NCBI GenBank assembly: GCA_046153945.1 | Contig: JBJXFF010000086.1 | Location: 22,398-86,397 of the forward strand | Direction: 5' to 3' | DNA length: 64,000 nucleotides | Source of the DNA: SXOA01 sp046153945 | Lineage (GTDB): Bacteria > Planctomycetota > Planctomycetia > Pirellulales > Pirellulaceae | In this document: positions 16,417 through 25,494 of the stretch, piece after piece | How the letters are laid out: every line of letters begins with the position of its first letter | Position numbering within the stretch: the stretch's first letter is position 1 | Notes under the pieces: model-generated | Database searches by the model: none | Told to the model about the DNA's origin: nothing | Seen by the model: only the letters and a program-made list of their open reading frames with translations | Made by a program: the position numbers and the translations under genes

Positions 16417-17763
16417 ATGGGGGATCGCCGCGAATTCATTCGACTCGGACTTTCTGGTCTGGCGAGCCTCAGCCTTCCGCTTTTGTACCGTCTCCGCGCC
16501 GTGGCAGCCGCTCCTGTCGGCAAGCCCAAGGCGATGATCGTGGTCTTTTTGCACGGCGGGGCCAGTCATCTGGAGACCTGGGACCCGAAGCCGGACGCGC
16601 CGCTGGAATATCGCGGCCCGTTTCAGACCATCGCTACTCAGACGCCGGGACTGCGGTTTTGTGAACGGCTCCCTAAGCAAGCGGCAATCTCTAACAAATT
16701 CACCATCGTCCGCTCGATGGTTCATTCCGGGTTCTGCCACGGCATCGGCCAGCAGCAGATGTTTACCGGCCACGAAATTCGCGAATTCAAGCCGCAGTCC
16801 CCGCACCCGGAATTTCTCTCCATCACTAATCGCCTGCGGGGGAGTGCCGGCCGGTTGCTGCCGAATTACGTCGGCGCGCCGCCGATTCCCTATCTGGGTT
16901 CCGCGTATCTGGGGCCGGCCTACGAGGCATTCGGCGTTTCCGGCGATCCAAACTTGCCCGAGTTCCGAGTGGCTAACATGGGAGCCGCCGGCAAGGAGAG
17001 CCTCGATCAGATACAGCGGCGAATGGGGCTGCGGGCTCGGCTGGACAATCTCGCTCGGGGCATTGATCAGCGTGGGAACATGCAGGCAGGTGACGAATTC
17101 GAGCAATTGGCCTGGAACATGCTCGCTTCCCCTGCGGCTCGAAACGCTTTCGATTTAACCAAGGAAGAGGCCGCTGTGCGGGACCGCTATGGCCGCAATA
17201 CCTGGGGTCAGCAATGCTTGCTGGCTCGCCGGTTGGTAGAGGCAGGAGTCGAACTCGTGACCACGACGCTTGCTGGGCCTATCTGCGGCCGAGTTCAAAA
17301 TTGGGATGACCACGCCGTCAATCACCACGTCTTCGACGCCATGGCGGCGCGGGCTCCGTACTTCGACCAGGCCGTGGCCGCGCTCATTTCCGACATTTAC
17401 GAGCGTGGACTCGACCAGCAAGTCATGGTCCTCGTAACGGGCGAATTCGGTCGCACTCCCAAAATCTCCTACGCCGCCGACAGCGGCAGCGGCGTGATGC
17501 AGCCGGGACGAGACCATTGGCCCCGTGCGACCTCCATGATGTTCGCGGGAGGCGGTCTGGAAACTGGCCAGGTCATCGGCGGCACCGACCGCCGCGGCGA
17601 GGACGTGATTGAGCGACGAATCACCGTCCACGATTTCCTGGCCACCGTCTACCGCCACCTGGGGGTCAACGCCAGCAAGGTCCAGTTCCAGGACTTCTCG
17701 GGCCGGCCTATTCCGATTCTTAACGAGGGGACTCCGATACCCGAGCTGCTGGCGAAGGGCTGA
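16417..17763 (+). CDS. DUF1501 protein 2
   Basis: 448 aa from ATG at 16417, with AAGGAAG upstream. Twin-Arg N-terminus MGDRREFIRLGLSGLASLSL, so probable Tat export. Same core as DUF1501 protein 1: FLHGGASHLETWDPKP, ARNAFDLTKE, RDRYGRNTWGQQCL, QNWDDHAVNHH, TGEFGRTPKI, GRDHWPRATSMMFAGGG, GGTDRRGEDVIERR. It ends in IPILNEGTPIPELLAKG. It is about 40% similar in wording to protein 1 by eye. No DUF1549/1553 partner is adjacent. Confidence 0.88.
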   Translation: MGDRREFIRLGLSGLASLSLPLLYRLRAVAAAPVGKPKAMIVVFLHGGASHLETWDPKPDAPLEYRGPFQTIATQTPGLRFCERLPKQAAISNKFTIVRSMVHSGFCHGIGQQQMFTGHEIREFKPQSPHPEFLSITNRLRGSAGRLLPNYVGAPPIPYLGSAYLGPAYEAFGVSGDPNLPEFRVANMGAAGKESLDQIQRRMGLRARLDNLARGIDQRGNMQAGDEFEQLAWNMLASPAARNAFDLTKEEAAVRDRYGRNTWGQQCLLARRLVEAGVELVTTTLAGPICGRVQNWDDHAVNHHVFDAMAARAPYFDQAVAALISDIYERGLDQQVMVLVTGEFGRTPKISYAADSGSGVMQPGRDHWPRATSMMFAGGGLETGQVIGGTDRRGEDVIERRITVHDFLATVYRHLGVNASKVQFQDFSGRPIPILNEGTPIPELLAKG

Positions 17764-17798
17764 TAGATCCCATCCCCCTTTTTTTCTTCCTCCGCGGT

Positions 17799-17855
17799 CT
17801 CTGCGCCTCCGCGTGATGCTATGCTGACATTAGAACATCACGCGGAGGCGCAGAG
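17799..17855. terminator. 19-bp inverted repeat between convergent genes
   Basis: CTCTGCGCCTCCGCGTGAT (17799-17817) pairs exactly with 17837-17855; weaker pairing extends the arms outward to 17789 and 17865. It lies between the convergent ends of DUF1501 protein 2 and the SUKH-like gene, so it may terminate both. Its wording is related to the repeat at 5425-5537. Confidence 0.7.
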
Positions 17856-17871
17856 TCCGGAGAGGTAAGAC

Positions 17872-18669
17872 CTACTGAGGTTTGAACTCCCAATAGCGGT
17901 CTCGGTCTTCTGGCTCTGGGTCGGGTTCCTCAAAAGCGATAACATCCTGTGGGTCGACCCATTCGAAATAACAATCCTTTTCGACCACGACTGTTTTCCC
18001 TGGAAGGACTGACCTAACCGGAAGCCATATCCCTCCTTCCAAAATGGCATCGGTGTTACGCCGTTTTCCTCGAATCCCAATAGTTAAGTATGGAAGGATA
18101 TCCTTCGAGCCGTTGTGTACTTCGAACTGGATACTGCCATTTTCGCTTATCCCGATCAGTCGCCAACGAAACTTACCGCGGGACTCAACGATCGATCTCT
18201 CTTGATCGCTGAAAGGTGGAGGACCGCACTCAATGGCTTGCCATTCCTTCTTCTTGTAACGCTTTCTTGCTGCGACACATTTTTTCCGAAGCCATTCCTC
18301 AAAGCCGTCGGCAGTCTTCTTGATACCCTGTTTGTAATAAGACTCAAAGACCGCGGATTCGCGGCCGTCCATAAGCTGCTCTTCCTTAAAATACGCCGAC
18401 GATGTCCACGTTCCTCCAAACTGGACTAATGGCTCACCCTTGGAGGTATTGAATTTTCTAGGACCAGCATGCACGGTCACGTAGTAGTAACCATCGCGTC
18501 GGTAGAGTTTTGCATTTCCGAATAGGAGCACAAACTCCTTGTAAGACAGGGGAAGTCCGGAGTCAGACTCATCCACAGGCTTTCGAAGTTCTGGTGCAGC
18601 TGGGCCATCCACAAGATGGAACTTTCGCGTCTTGATTTTCGCCATCTCATCTGCGAGCCATTCAAACAT
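17872..18669 (-). CDS. SUKH/SMI1-KNR4-like protein
   Basis: 265 aa from ATG at 18669, with an excellent GGGAGG 7 nt upstream; the frame extends into the MNIO gene, but that part is shadow. Residues 37-60 read SGLPLSYKEFVLLFGNAKLY, which is the SUKH superfamily opening (LPxSYxEFLxxFG). Then an aromatic strand YYYVTVH. The C-terminal ~120 residues are a beta-rich region (ESRGKFRWRLIGISENGSIQFEV) that I do not recognise. SUKH proteins are often immunity or adaptor proteins of toxin systems. Here it follows the MNIO gene by 17 bp and is probably cotranscribed with it. Confidence 0.6.
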   Translation of the reverse strand: MFEWLADEMAKIKTRKFHLVDGPAAPELRKPVDESDSGLPLSYKEFVLLFGNAKLYRRDGYYYVTVHAGPRKFNTSKGEPLVQFGGTWTSSAYFKEEQLMDGRESAVFESYYKQGIKKTADGFEEWLRKKCVAARKRYKKKEWQAIECGPPPFSDQERSIVESRGKFRWRLIGISENGSIQFEVHNGSKDILPYLTIGIRGKRRNTDAILEGGIWLPVRSVLPGKTVVVEKDCYFEWVDPQDVIAFEEPDPEPEDRDRYWEFKPQ

Positions 18670-18686
18670 CACGAACCTCCCTTTGA

Positions 18687-19625
18687 TCACTCCACCGCTG
18701 TTGGCAGCAAGTGCAGCGGATGGGGGACGGCCGCCGACCGACTGTCTTGCCATGCTATTTCTGGCGTTCTTTCGGAAGATCCCGTCACTTCGGTGAGTTC
18801 TCGTTCTAGATAGTCTCTTGCCTTCAGCACTTCAGCGTGCAGTTCGGGAAACGGCGGAATCTTGGCGTCCCATTCCAGCAGTGTGCTGGCCCCGCCGGTA
18901 AGCTCGTGGGCGAGGCGGTAGAGTTGCCAGACGGCTTCCACCACGCGGCCGTCGTGGGTGTCGATGCAGTGGGTGCCCAGATGAGTGTGGCCGGCGAGGT
19001 GGAACTGAACGACCCGCTCGTGCGGCAGCGAGTGGAGGTACTCGGCGGGGTCGAATTCGTGATTCACGCTGGAGACATAGACGTTGTTCACGTCCAGCAA
19101 CAGCCCGCAGTCGGCATCGGCAGCCAGGCGGCTGAGGAATTCCCATTCGCTCATCGTGGAGGCGGCGAAGGTGATGTAAGAGCTGGGGTTTTCCAGCACC
19201 AGCGGCCGCTCCAGATAATCCTGCACGATCCGAACGCGCTCCGTCACATGCCGCAGCGACTCTTCATTCAGTGGCAGCGGCAGCAGATCATGGGTGTTCC
19301 GTCCGGCAACTCCCGTCCAGCAGAGATGGTCGGAAACCCAGGCGGGTTTACATTCCTTCGCCAGGGCTTTTAGTTTAGCCAGGTACTCAAAATCGAGCGG
19401 GTCCGTTGAGCCAATCGAGAGCGAGACGCCGTGCATCACCACCGGATACCGCTCGGCCACCTGCCGCAGCACCTGCCGCGGCCGTCCGCGGGAATCCATG
19501 AAGTTCTCGGAGATGATCTCGAACCAATCCACCGCCGGCTGGTGCTGAAGGATGTGCCCAAAATGGACGCTCCGCAGCCCAACGCCGAGGCCGAGATGGG
19601 GAAGGTTGAAACGGCGGTTCGTCAT
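18687..19625 (-). CDS. MNIO-family enzyme (DUF692, BufB-like)
   Basis: 312 aa. TIM-barrel multinuclear non-heme iron oxygenase family, which modifies Cys or other residues in peptide substrates. Family motifs in order: VDWFEIISENFM (32-43), VVMHGVSLSIG with the ligand His65, VSDHLCWTG (~96), PLVLENPSSY (~143), GLLLDVNNVYVSS (~174), QFHLAGH (~205) and ITLLEWDAK-like STLLEWDAK near residue 252. Known members act with a DUF2063/BufC-type partner on a precursor peptide. Neither is visible; the next gene on the strand is the SUKH-like protein. Substrate therefore unknown. Confidence 0.88.
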   Translation of the reverse strand: MTNRRFNLPHLGLGVGLRSVHFGHILQHQPAVDWFEIISENFMDSRGRPRQVLRQVAERYPVVMHGVSLSIGSTDPLDFEYLAKLKALAKECKPAWVSDHLCWTGVAGRNTHDLLPLPLNEESLRHVTERVRIVQDYLERPLVLENPSSYITFAASTMSEWEFLSRLAADADCGLLLDVNNVYVSSVNHEFDPAEYLHSLPHERVVQFHLAGHTHLGTHCIDTHDGRVVEAVWQLYRLAHELTGGASTLLEWDAKIPPFPELHAEVLKARDYLERELTEVTGSSERTPEIAWQDSRSAAVPHPLHLLPTAVE

Positions 19626-19634
19626 GCACCGATT

Positions 19635-20264
19635 CTACACTTGAGATGCTGCTTCCTGCAGAATGGGTTCCACCTCCAAAATCGACCCTCGCACAGCCAC
19701 AACACGCACCTTGGTGCCGGTGGCCAACTTTTCGTCCCCCTTGGTGATGGCTTCGTACTCCACAACCCGGTTCTGTAGGTTGAGTTGAATCTTGCCGGAA
19801 CTTGCTTTCTGAGCGGGAATGGGAATGTAAACCGTTCCCACGTGGCCAATTGCCCGGTGCACCCGCAATGTCTGATCTTGATTGAGCCGTCCCATCTGCT
19901 TTACTAAACCGTGAACGGCAAACATGGCTCCGGCACCGCTGACGGTGGCAATGACAAGTTGCTTCAGCAAATCGAGTCCCGCCGAATCCGCGGCGAGCCC
20001 GGCCAGGCCGAAGAAGGCGGTGGCCGCCACGATGGTGCGGAATGAAATCACGCCGAACAACCACGATGACCCGTGTTGACCGGACTCGTCGCTGTGACCA
20101 TCTCCACCGCCATGTGCATCCGCGGATACATCGGTATGCACATCGACGGAAACATCGTGGGCCATGTCCCCCACATCATGCCCAAAGCCGACGAGCGTGA
20201 GCACGAACTGGCAAACCAGAATCGTGCCACCGATCACCGCACACAAGACAAAAAAGGGGGTCAT
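19635..20264 (-). CDS. NfeD-like membrane protein
   Basis: 209 aa from ATG at 20264, with GGAG 7 nt before it. N-terminal TM (FVLCAVIGGTILVCQFVLTL), then a His/Asp/Gly-rich loop (about residues 32-65: DVGDMAHDVSVDVHTDVSAD...), two more membrane segments (FRTIVAATAFFGLAGLAA; LLKQLVIATVSGAGAMFAV) and a C-terminal OB-like beta domain with IGHVGTVYIPIPAQ and GTKVRVVAVRGSILEVEP. The TM-plus-OB layout is that of NfeD proteins, which usually partner a flotillin; none is present. The His/Asp loop might bind metal (inference). It ends 9 bp before the MNIO start. Confidence 0.68.
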   Translation of the reverse strand: MTPFFVLCAVIGGTILVCQFVLTLVGFGHDVGDMAHDVSVDVHTDVSADAHGGGDGHSDESGQHGSSWLFGVISFRTIVAATAFFGLAGLAADSAGLDLLKQLVIATVSGAGAMFAVHGLVKQMGRLNQDQTLRVHRAIGHVGTVYIPIPAQKASSGKIQLNLQNRVVEYEAITKGDEKLATGTKVRVVAVRGSILEVEPILQEAASQV

Positions 20265-20501
20265 AACCGAACTCCGCGAAGGAGAAAAATGATGCGTCGG
20301 CAGTAATTCGCTCCGCCACCTTGATTCTTGCCCGGAAACGAAGGCTGTCAACGCAATCCGCGGAAAAGCCGGCATATTCAACCCAAAATGGCAACTCTGC
20401 TCTTCATCCAGAGGCAAGAACTTGATTGACTTTCCACTTCATCTGACGGAAAATCGGCTCATTCTGGGGAGTGGAGCCTTCTAGCTCGTGATGAGGCAAC
20501 G

Positions 20502-23303
20502 ATGCATCGGGCAAGTTTTTCTCTTGGTACTTCACTGGCGATTCTGCTGATTGCGGCCGCTGCCCAGGCGCGCGAATGGAGAGATGTCACCGGCAACTTC
20601 CGCGTGGAAGCCGAGTTAGTGACGGTCCGGGATGGGAAAGTTTACTTAGAGAAGCCCAACGGCGCTGTGATCACCGTGCCGCTTGCGAAGCTCAGCCAGG
20701 CGGATCAGGATTTTCTCAAACAAGGGGCCGCTCCCGCCAAGCCGGCTGCTGAGCCGCCGGCGCAGGGCACGCCGACGAATCTCCCCGCCGACAAGCAAGA
20801 GTTGGCTCGCCGGGCGCAGGCTATCCTCAAGACGAATTGTTACCGCTGCCACGGGCAGGAAGGTTCGAATGAAGGAGGCTTCAACTACGTATTGAGTCTG
20901 GAGAAGTTAACGCAAGGTTACGTCAAAGCGGGCACCCCCAGTGGCTCGCCCCTCTATGACCGGATGGCAGCCGTTGGTGGTGATACGCGCATGCCGCCGG
21001 AAGGAGAGAATCCACGCCCCACCGCGCAGGAGGTCGCGCTGGTCAAGCGCTGGATAGAAGTCGGGGCTCCTCCCCTGGCACAAACCACGGCCCGGCCGTT
21101 CATCACCAACCTCGACATCATGGGGCTGATCGCGAAAGACCTCGCAGCCGCTCCCGAGCGCAGTCGCAAATATCTCCGCTTTTTCACGCTCACCAATCTG
21201 TATAACAGCGGCGTTTCGGAAGACGAGCTGCAGACCTATCGCATGGCCCTGGCCAAGCTGGTGAACAGCCTGTCCTGGAATCCTCTCCTCGTCAAACCGC
21301 TGCCGATTGACTCTGCGCGGACGATTCTCCGCGTGGACATCCGCGACCTCAACTGGACGCTCGACAACTGGCAGGATGTCATCCGCAGCAATCCGTATGG
21401 GCTCCGTTACGAGTCCGAGGAAGCCAAACTCTGCTATCAACAAACACAGACCGAAATGCCGCTGGTTCGGGCGGACTGGTTTGTGTTCGCCGGCTCCCGC
21501 CCGCCGCTTTATCACACGCTCCTCAGCTTGCCGGAATCCGACCTGGCGCTGGAGCAGAACCTGCGCGTGAACGTCGCCTCCAATATCGAGCAGGAGAAAG
21601 TGGTACGAGCCGCGTTCAACCGTTCCGGCGTCTCCCAAAATAACCGCCTGATCGAGCGGCACGCCTTGCCGCAAGGAAGTTATTGGAAAAGTTACGACTT
21701 TGGTGGAAATATCGGTGCCCAAAACCTGTTCCAGCATCCGACCGGTCCCGGAGGGACCGATGGCTTTAAGCACGATGGCGGGGAGATCATTTTTTCGCTC
21801 CCCAATGGGCTGCAAGGCTATCTGTTGGCGGATAAAGCCGGCAAGCGGATTGACAAAGGTCCGACCGAAATTGTCAGCGACCCCCGCCGCCCGGATAAGC
21901 TGGTGACCAACGGTGTTTCCTGCATGTCCTGCCACTACGCCGGCGTCATCACCAAGAGCGATGAAATCCGCCCGTTCGTTGAGGCTAATCGCAAAAGCTT
22001 CAAAGATGTCGACTCAATCCTGGCGATCTACCCAGAGAAATCGCAATTGGATCGCTACTACGAGGAAGATAGTCGGCGGTTTGCCGCATCGATGAAGCAA
22101 ATTGGCTTCAGTACCCTCTCCCGCACCGGTGAACCGATTTCGAGCATGGCCCAGCGATTTGAAGAAGAGCTTGATTTGGCGCGCACGGCTTCGGAATTCG
22201 GCCTCACGCCGGAGGACTTCATCACTCGCCTGGATAAGAGCGAACTCGGGCGCGAGCTGGGCTCGCTCAAAGTCGCCGGGGGGACCATCAAGCGGGATGT
22301 TTTCGTGCAATTGTTTGGACGCGTTGCACTCGAGTTCAAGCTGGTGGCTGATTTCCGGGGCTTGGCCTCGCGCGGTGTGCCGCTGGCGAAGATTCAGGCT
22401 CCGGAAGATGCCGTAGGGGAGGTTCGGCGTTTCAAAGATTTTGGCCTGAATGTCAAGGCAATGTCGTTTTCCGCTGACGGCGGCCGGCTGATGGTAGGAG
22501 GGATTGGCCACACGGTGATCCCCTTCGACCTCGACGCGCGGAAGGTGATGAAGGAAAAATCCCTCAAGACGGACATGACAAGCTCCCTGGTCTTTACTCC
22601 CGACGGCAGCAAACTGCTCGTGGGGCAAACCAACGGACGGATCGAGATTTTTGATGCGGAGCAGGATGGAACATTTAAGCCCGTCGGCTCGTTCGCTTTG
22701 CATGGAGACGACGTCTGCGGCATGGTCTGCAGTTCCGACGGCCGTTTCGTCCTTTCTTCGGGCAAGGATAAAAAAGCAAACTACTGGAGTCTGGAAGACC
22801 GGCGGCTGGTGCATTCGTTCGATGGCGTTGCCAGGGGAGAGTCGGCGGTCTGGATTTCCGCCGACGGCAAGCTGGGGATCGTCGCAGACGGTGAGAATAT
22901 GCAGCTTTTGGACCTGGTCCAAGGGAAGGTGAAGAAGTCGGTCAAGACGCTCACAGCCGCTTATGCTCAGCGGGTGGCCATCTCGCCAGACGCGTCCAAA
23001 ATTGCCATCAGCAATGGGTCGGAGGTCATCGTCGTCGATACCCAAAGCGGGAAGCAGGGTCCCGTGCTCAAGGAACGCGATGTGCAGTGGGTCTGCGCCT
23101 TCACGGCGGACTCGAGCTTTGTGCTGACTGGCCTGAATGGAATCGTCAACATGTGGGATGCCAAGAATGGCAAAAAGGTCGACTCCTTTGCGGTCGGCAA
23201 TAGCGCTTACGTGCAGACCATTGCCATCAGCCCTGATGGCCGCCACGTCGCTGCCGCCATGAACTACGAAATTGTGATCTTGCGGCTGCCAAAGTCGCCG
23301 TAA
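20502..23303 (+). CDS. SHD1-cytochrome c-WD40 fusion protein
   Basis: 933 aa, planctomycete-type mosaic. Signal peptide residues 1-23. An SHD1 (SLA1 homology) domain at 24-73 reads REWRDVTGNFRVEAELV and ends KLSQADQDFL. A c-type haem site C113-YR-C116-H117 and a second CMSCH at residues 474-478 suggest two haems. The middle third has no recognised catalytic motif. The C-terminal ~290 residues form WD40/beta-propeller repeats with SADGGRLMVGG, TPDGSKLLVGQ, SSDGRFVLSSG and SPDGRHVAAAM. It is periplasmic by its signal peptide. Electron transfer or sensing is inference. It begins 237 bp after the divergent NfeD-like gene. Confidence 0.82.
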   Translation: MHRASFSLGTSLAILLIAAAAQAREWRDVTGNFRVEAELVTVRDGKVYLEKPNGAVITVPLAKLSQADQDFLKQGAAPAKPAAEPPAQGTPTNLPADKQELARRAQAILKTNCYRCHGQEGSNEGGFNYVLSLEKLTQGYVKAGTPSGSPLYDRMAAVGGDTRMPPEGENPRPTAQEVALVKRWIEVGAPPLAQTTARPFITNLDIMGLIAKDLAAAPERSRKYLRFFTLTNLYNSGVSEDELQTYRMALAKLVNSLSWNPLLVKPLPIDSARTILRVDIRDLNWTLDNWQDVIRSNPYGLRYESEEAKLCYQQTQTEMPLVRADWFVFAGSRPPLYHTLLSLPESDLALEQNLRVNVASNIEQEKVVRAAFNRSGVSQNNRLIERHALPQGSYWKSYDFGGNIGAQNLFQHPTGPGGTDGFKHDGGEIIFSLPNGLQGYLLADKAGKRIDKGPTEIVSDPRRPDKLVTNGVSCMSCHYAGVITKSDEIRPFVEANRKSFKDVDSILAIYPEKSQLDRYYEEDSRRFAASMKQIGFSTLSRTGEPISSMAQRFEEELDLARTASEFGLTPEDFITRLDKSELGRELGSLKVAGGTIKRDVFVQLFGRVALEFKLVADFRGLASRGVPLAKIQAPEDAVGEVRRFKDFGLNVKAMSFSADGGRLMVGGIGHTVIPFDLDARKVMKEKSLKTDMTSSLVFTPDGSKLLVGQTNGRIEIFDAEQDGTFKPVGSFALHGDDVCGMVCSSDGRFVLSSGKDKKANYWSLEDRRLVHSFDGVARGESAVWISADGKLGIVADGENMQLLDLVQGKVKKSVKTLTAAYAQRVAISPDASKIAISNGSEVIVVDTQSGKQGPVLKERDVQWVCAFTADSSFVLTGLNGIVNMWDAKNGKKVDSFAVGNSAYVQTIAISPDGRHVAAAMNYEIVILRLPKSP

Positions 23304-23365
23304 CGTACTGGCAGCGGCGTGGAGAGTCCCTGCCTCTCTCCGCCCCTTCGTGTTATCGTGGACGC

Positions 23366-25468
23366 ATGTCCTCTGTTTCTGAGATTCTTGGACCCGGCGG
23401 CCGAATCGCCGCACGGATGCAGAACTACGAGCACCGCCAGGAGCAACTGGCGATGGCCCAGGCGGTGGAGCGCGCCCTGCGAGAGAAGCACCATCTGATT
23501 GCCGAAGCGGGAACGGGGGTGGGGAAGAGCTTCGCGTATCTAGTCCCGGCGATCTTGGCCGTAACCAGCTTAGCCCCCGCGCCCACGCGGGGAGAGAAAC
23601 GCAATAACGAGAGTGACCCTCACCTCCCGGAGGAGCCGCCAAAGCAAGAAGAAGCCGGTCCCAAGAAGCGGATCATCATCTCCACCCACACCATCAGCCT
23701 TCAGGAGCAGTTGCTGAACAAAGACATTCCGCTGCTCCGCTCGGTGATGCCGCAGGAGTTCACGGCTGTCCTGGTGAAGGGGCGTGGGAATTACCTCAGC
23801 CTTCGGCGGATGAACACCGCGGTAGAGAAGTCGCGGAGCCTCTTCCAAACGCAAGAGGAAGTCGACGACCTGCGGGAGATTCAGAAATGGTCCAAAACGA
23901 CCGGCGACGGCAGCCGCAGCGATTTGGGTTTTCAGCCGAGTTCGGTGGTCTGGGACGAAGTCGCCAGTGACAGCGGCAATTGCCTGGGACGGAACTGCCC
24001 GACTTATAAACAATGCTTCTATTACCAGGCCCGCCGCCGCGTTCACAACGCTCAGATTCTCGTCGTCAACCACGCCCTGTTCTTCAGCGACCTCGCCCTG
24101 CGGCAGTCAGGGGCCAGCATCCTGCCGGAATACGACGCGGTCATCTTCGACGAAGCCCACACGCTCGAAGCGGTCGCCGGCGACCACCTCGGCCTCTCCG
24201 TCACCTCGGGCCAGGTCCACTACATCCTCAGCCGCCTCTACAACGACCGGACCAACAAAGGGCTGCTCGTCAGCGAGCAAGGAGAGAAAGGCCGTTTTGC
24301 CAAGGCTCAAAAACTGGTCATCGATTGCTACACGCTGGCGGATGAGTTTTTCTCCGATGTCATGGCCGCGATGTACAAGACCGGCAACAAGAACGGCCGC
24401 TTTCGCTCCCCAGTCGCGATGGCGAATGAAATCAGCCCGCACCTGACGGCGCTCGCCCAGGAAATCCGCGCCCGGACGGAGGAAATCAAAGACGAATCGC
24501 AGAAGCTCAACTTCGTCTCCGCTCAGAATCGGCTCATCGCCCTCTCCGGGGAAATCGCGCATTGGCTGGAACAGCAGAGTCAGGGGAGCGTCTACTGGCA
24601 CGAAACTTCATTCTCCCGCAACGGCAGGCCGCGGCAGACGCTCTCCGCCGCGCCGATTGATACAGGACCAGTCCTCCGCGAACAGCTTTTTTCTGTCGCC
24701 AAGACCGTCATCATGACGAGCGCCACGCTCTCCACCGGCAAAAAGCCGAGCTTTGAGTTCTTCAAATCCCGCATCGGCCTGACGCAGTCCGCTTCGCTCC
24801 GCGTCGGCAGTCCGTTCGATTATCGCCGGCAGGTGAAGCTGATTCTCGTCGGGGATATGCCCGATCCCTCGGCGGACAAGGCGAATTTCGATAGCCGGGC
24901 GAGCGAGATGATCAAGCGGTACGTGGAGCGCACCGACGGTCGGGCCTTCGTTCTCTTCACCAGCTACGAATCCCTGAAGCGGGCCGCTGCCGACCTGACG
25001 CCGTGGCTGGCGAAGCGAAATATGGCCCTCTACAGCCAGGCGGATGGCGTGCCGCGGACGAAGATGGTGGAGATGTTCAAGGAAAACCCTCGCGGCGTGC
25101 TGCTGGGGACCGACAGCTTCTGGCAGGGTGTGGACGTGCCGGGGGACGCCCTGCAAAACGTCATCATCACCAAGCTCCCTTTCAGCGTCCCCGACGCTCC
25201 GCTTCTCGAAGCTCGCCTGGAAGACATCAAGGCCCGCGGCGGTAATCCCTTCCGTGACTACCAGCTCCCCGAAGCGGTCATCAAGCTCAGGCAAGGCTTC
25301 GGCCGCCTCATCCGCACCGCCACCGACACCGGCATCGTCGTCATCCTCGACCCACGGATGAAAACTAAGCAATATGGCCGTACGTTTCTGGAATCGCTGC
25401 CGGATTGCCAGGTCGTCGAAGAATCGGCACTGGCCGACCCAGCGAAGCAGGGGCAGCCGCAGGATTAA
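23366..25468 (+). CDS. dinG: ATP-dependent DNA helicase, DinG/XPD family
   Basis: 700 aa. Superfamily 2 helicase with Walker A AGTGVGKS at residues 48-55, DEAH box at 262-265 (VIFDEAHTLE), and motif VI near the C-terminus (LRQGFGRLIRT). A cysteine cluster between (C205, C210, C216 in NCLGRNCPTYKQC, with more before it) fits the iron-sulfur cluster of the XPD/DinG family. It would unwind DNA or R-loops during repair. A short low-complexity insertion (residues ~72-95, PTRGEKRNNESDPHLPEEPP) interrupts motif I and Ia. Length normal. Start ATG 23366; 62 bp after the WD40 gene. Confidence 0.9.
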   Translation: MSSVSEILGPGGRIAARMQNYEHRQEQLAMAQAVERALREKHHLIAEAGTGVGKSFAYLVPAILAVTSLAPAPTRGEKRNNESDPHLPEEPPKQEEAGPKKRIIISTHTISLQEQLLNKDIPLLRSVMPQEFTAVLVKGRGNYLSLRRMNTAVEKSRSLFQTQEEVDDLREIQKWSKTTGDGSRSDLGFQPSSVVWDEVASDSGNCLGRNCPTYKQCFYYQARRRVHNAQILVVNHALFFSDLALRQSGASILPEYDAVIFDEAHTLEAVAGDHLGLSVTSGQVHYILSRLYNDRTNKGLLVSEQGEKGRFAKAQKLVIDCYTLADEFFSDVMAAMYKTGNKNGRFRSPVAMANEISPHLTALAQEIRARTEEIKDESQKLNFVSAQNRLIALSGEIAHWLEQQSQGSVYWHETSFSRNGRPRQTLSAAPIDTGPVLREQLFSVAKTVIMTSATLSTGKKPSFEFFKSRIGLTQSASLRVGSPFDYRRQVKLILVGDMPDPSADKANFDSRASEMIKRYVERTDGRAFVLFTSYESLKRAAADLTPWLAKRNMALYSQADGVPRTKMVEMFKENPRGVLLGTDSFWQGVDVPGDALQNVIITKLPFSVPDAPLLEARLEDIKARGGNPFRDYQLPEAVIKLRQGFGRLIRTATDTGIVVILDPRMKTKQYGRTFLESLPDCQVVEESALADPAKQGQPQD

Positions 25469-25494
25469 AACGATTAGGAAATTGAGAACGCGCG

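Noticed and set aside
22014..23642. A 542-residue minus-strand frame
   Set aside because: Antisense to the WD40 part of the SHD1-cytochrome protein and the helicase start; no motifs.
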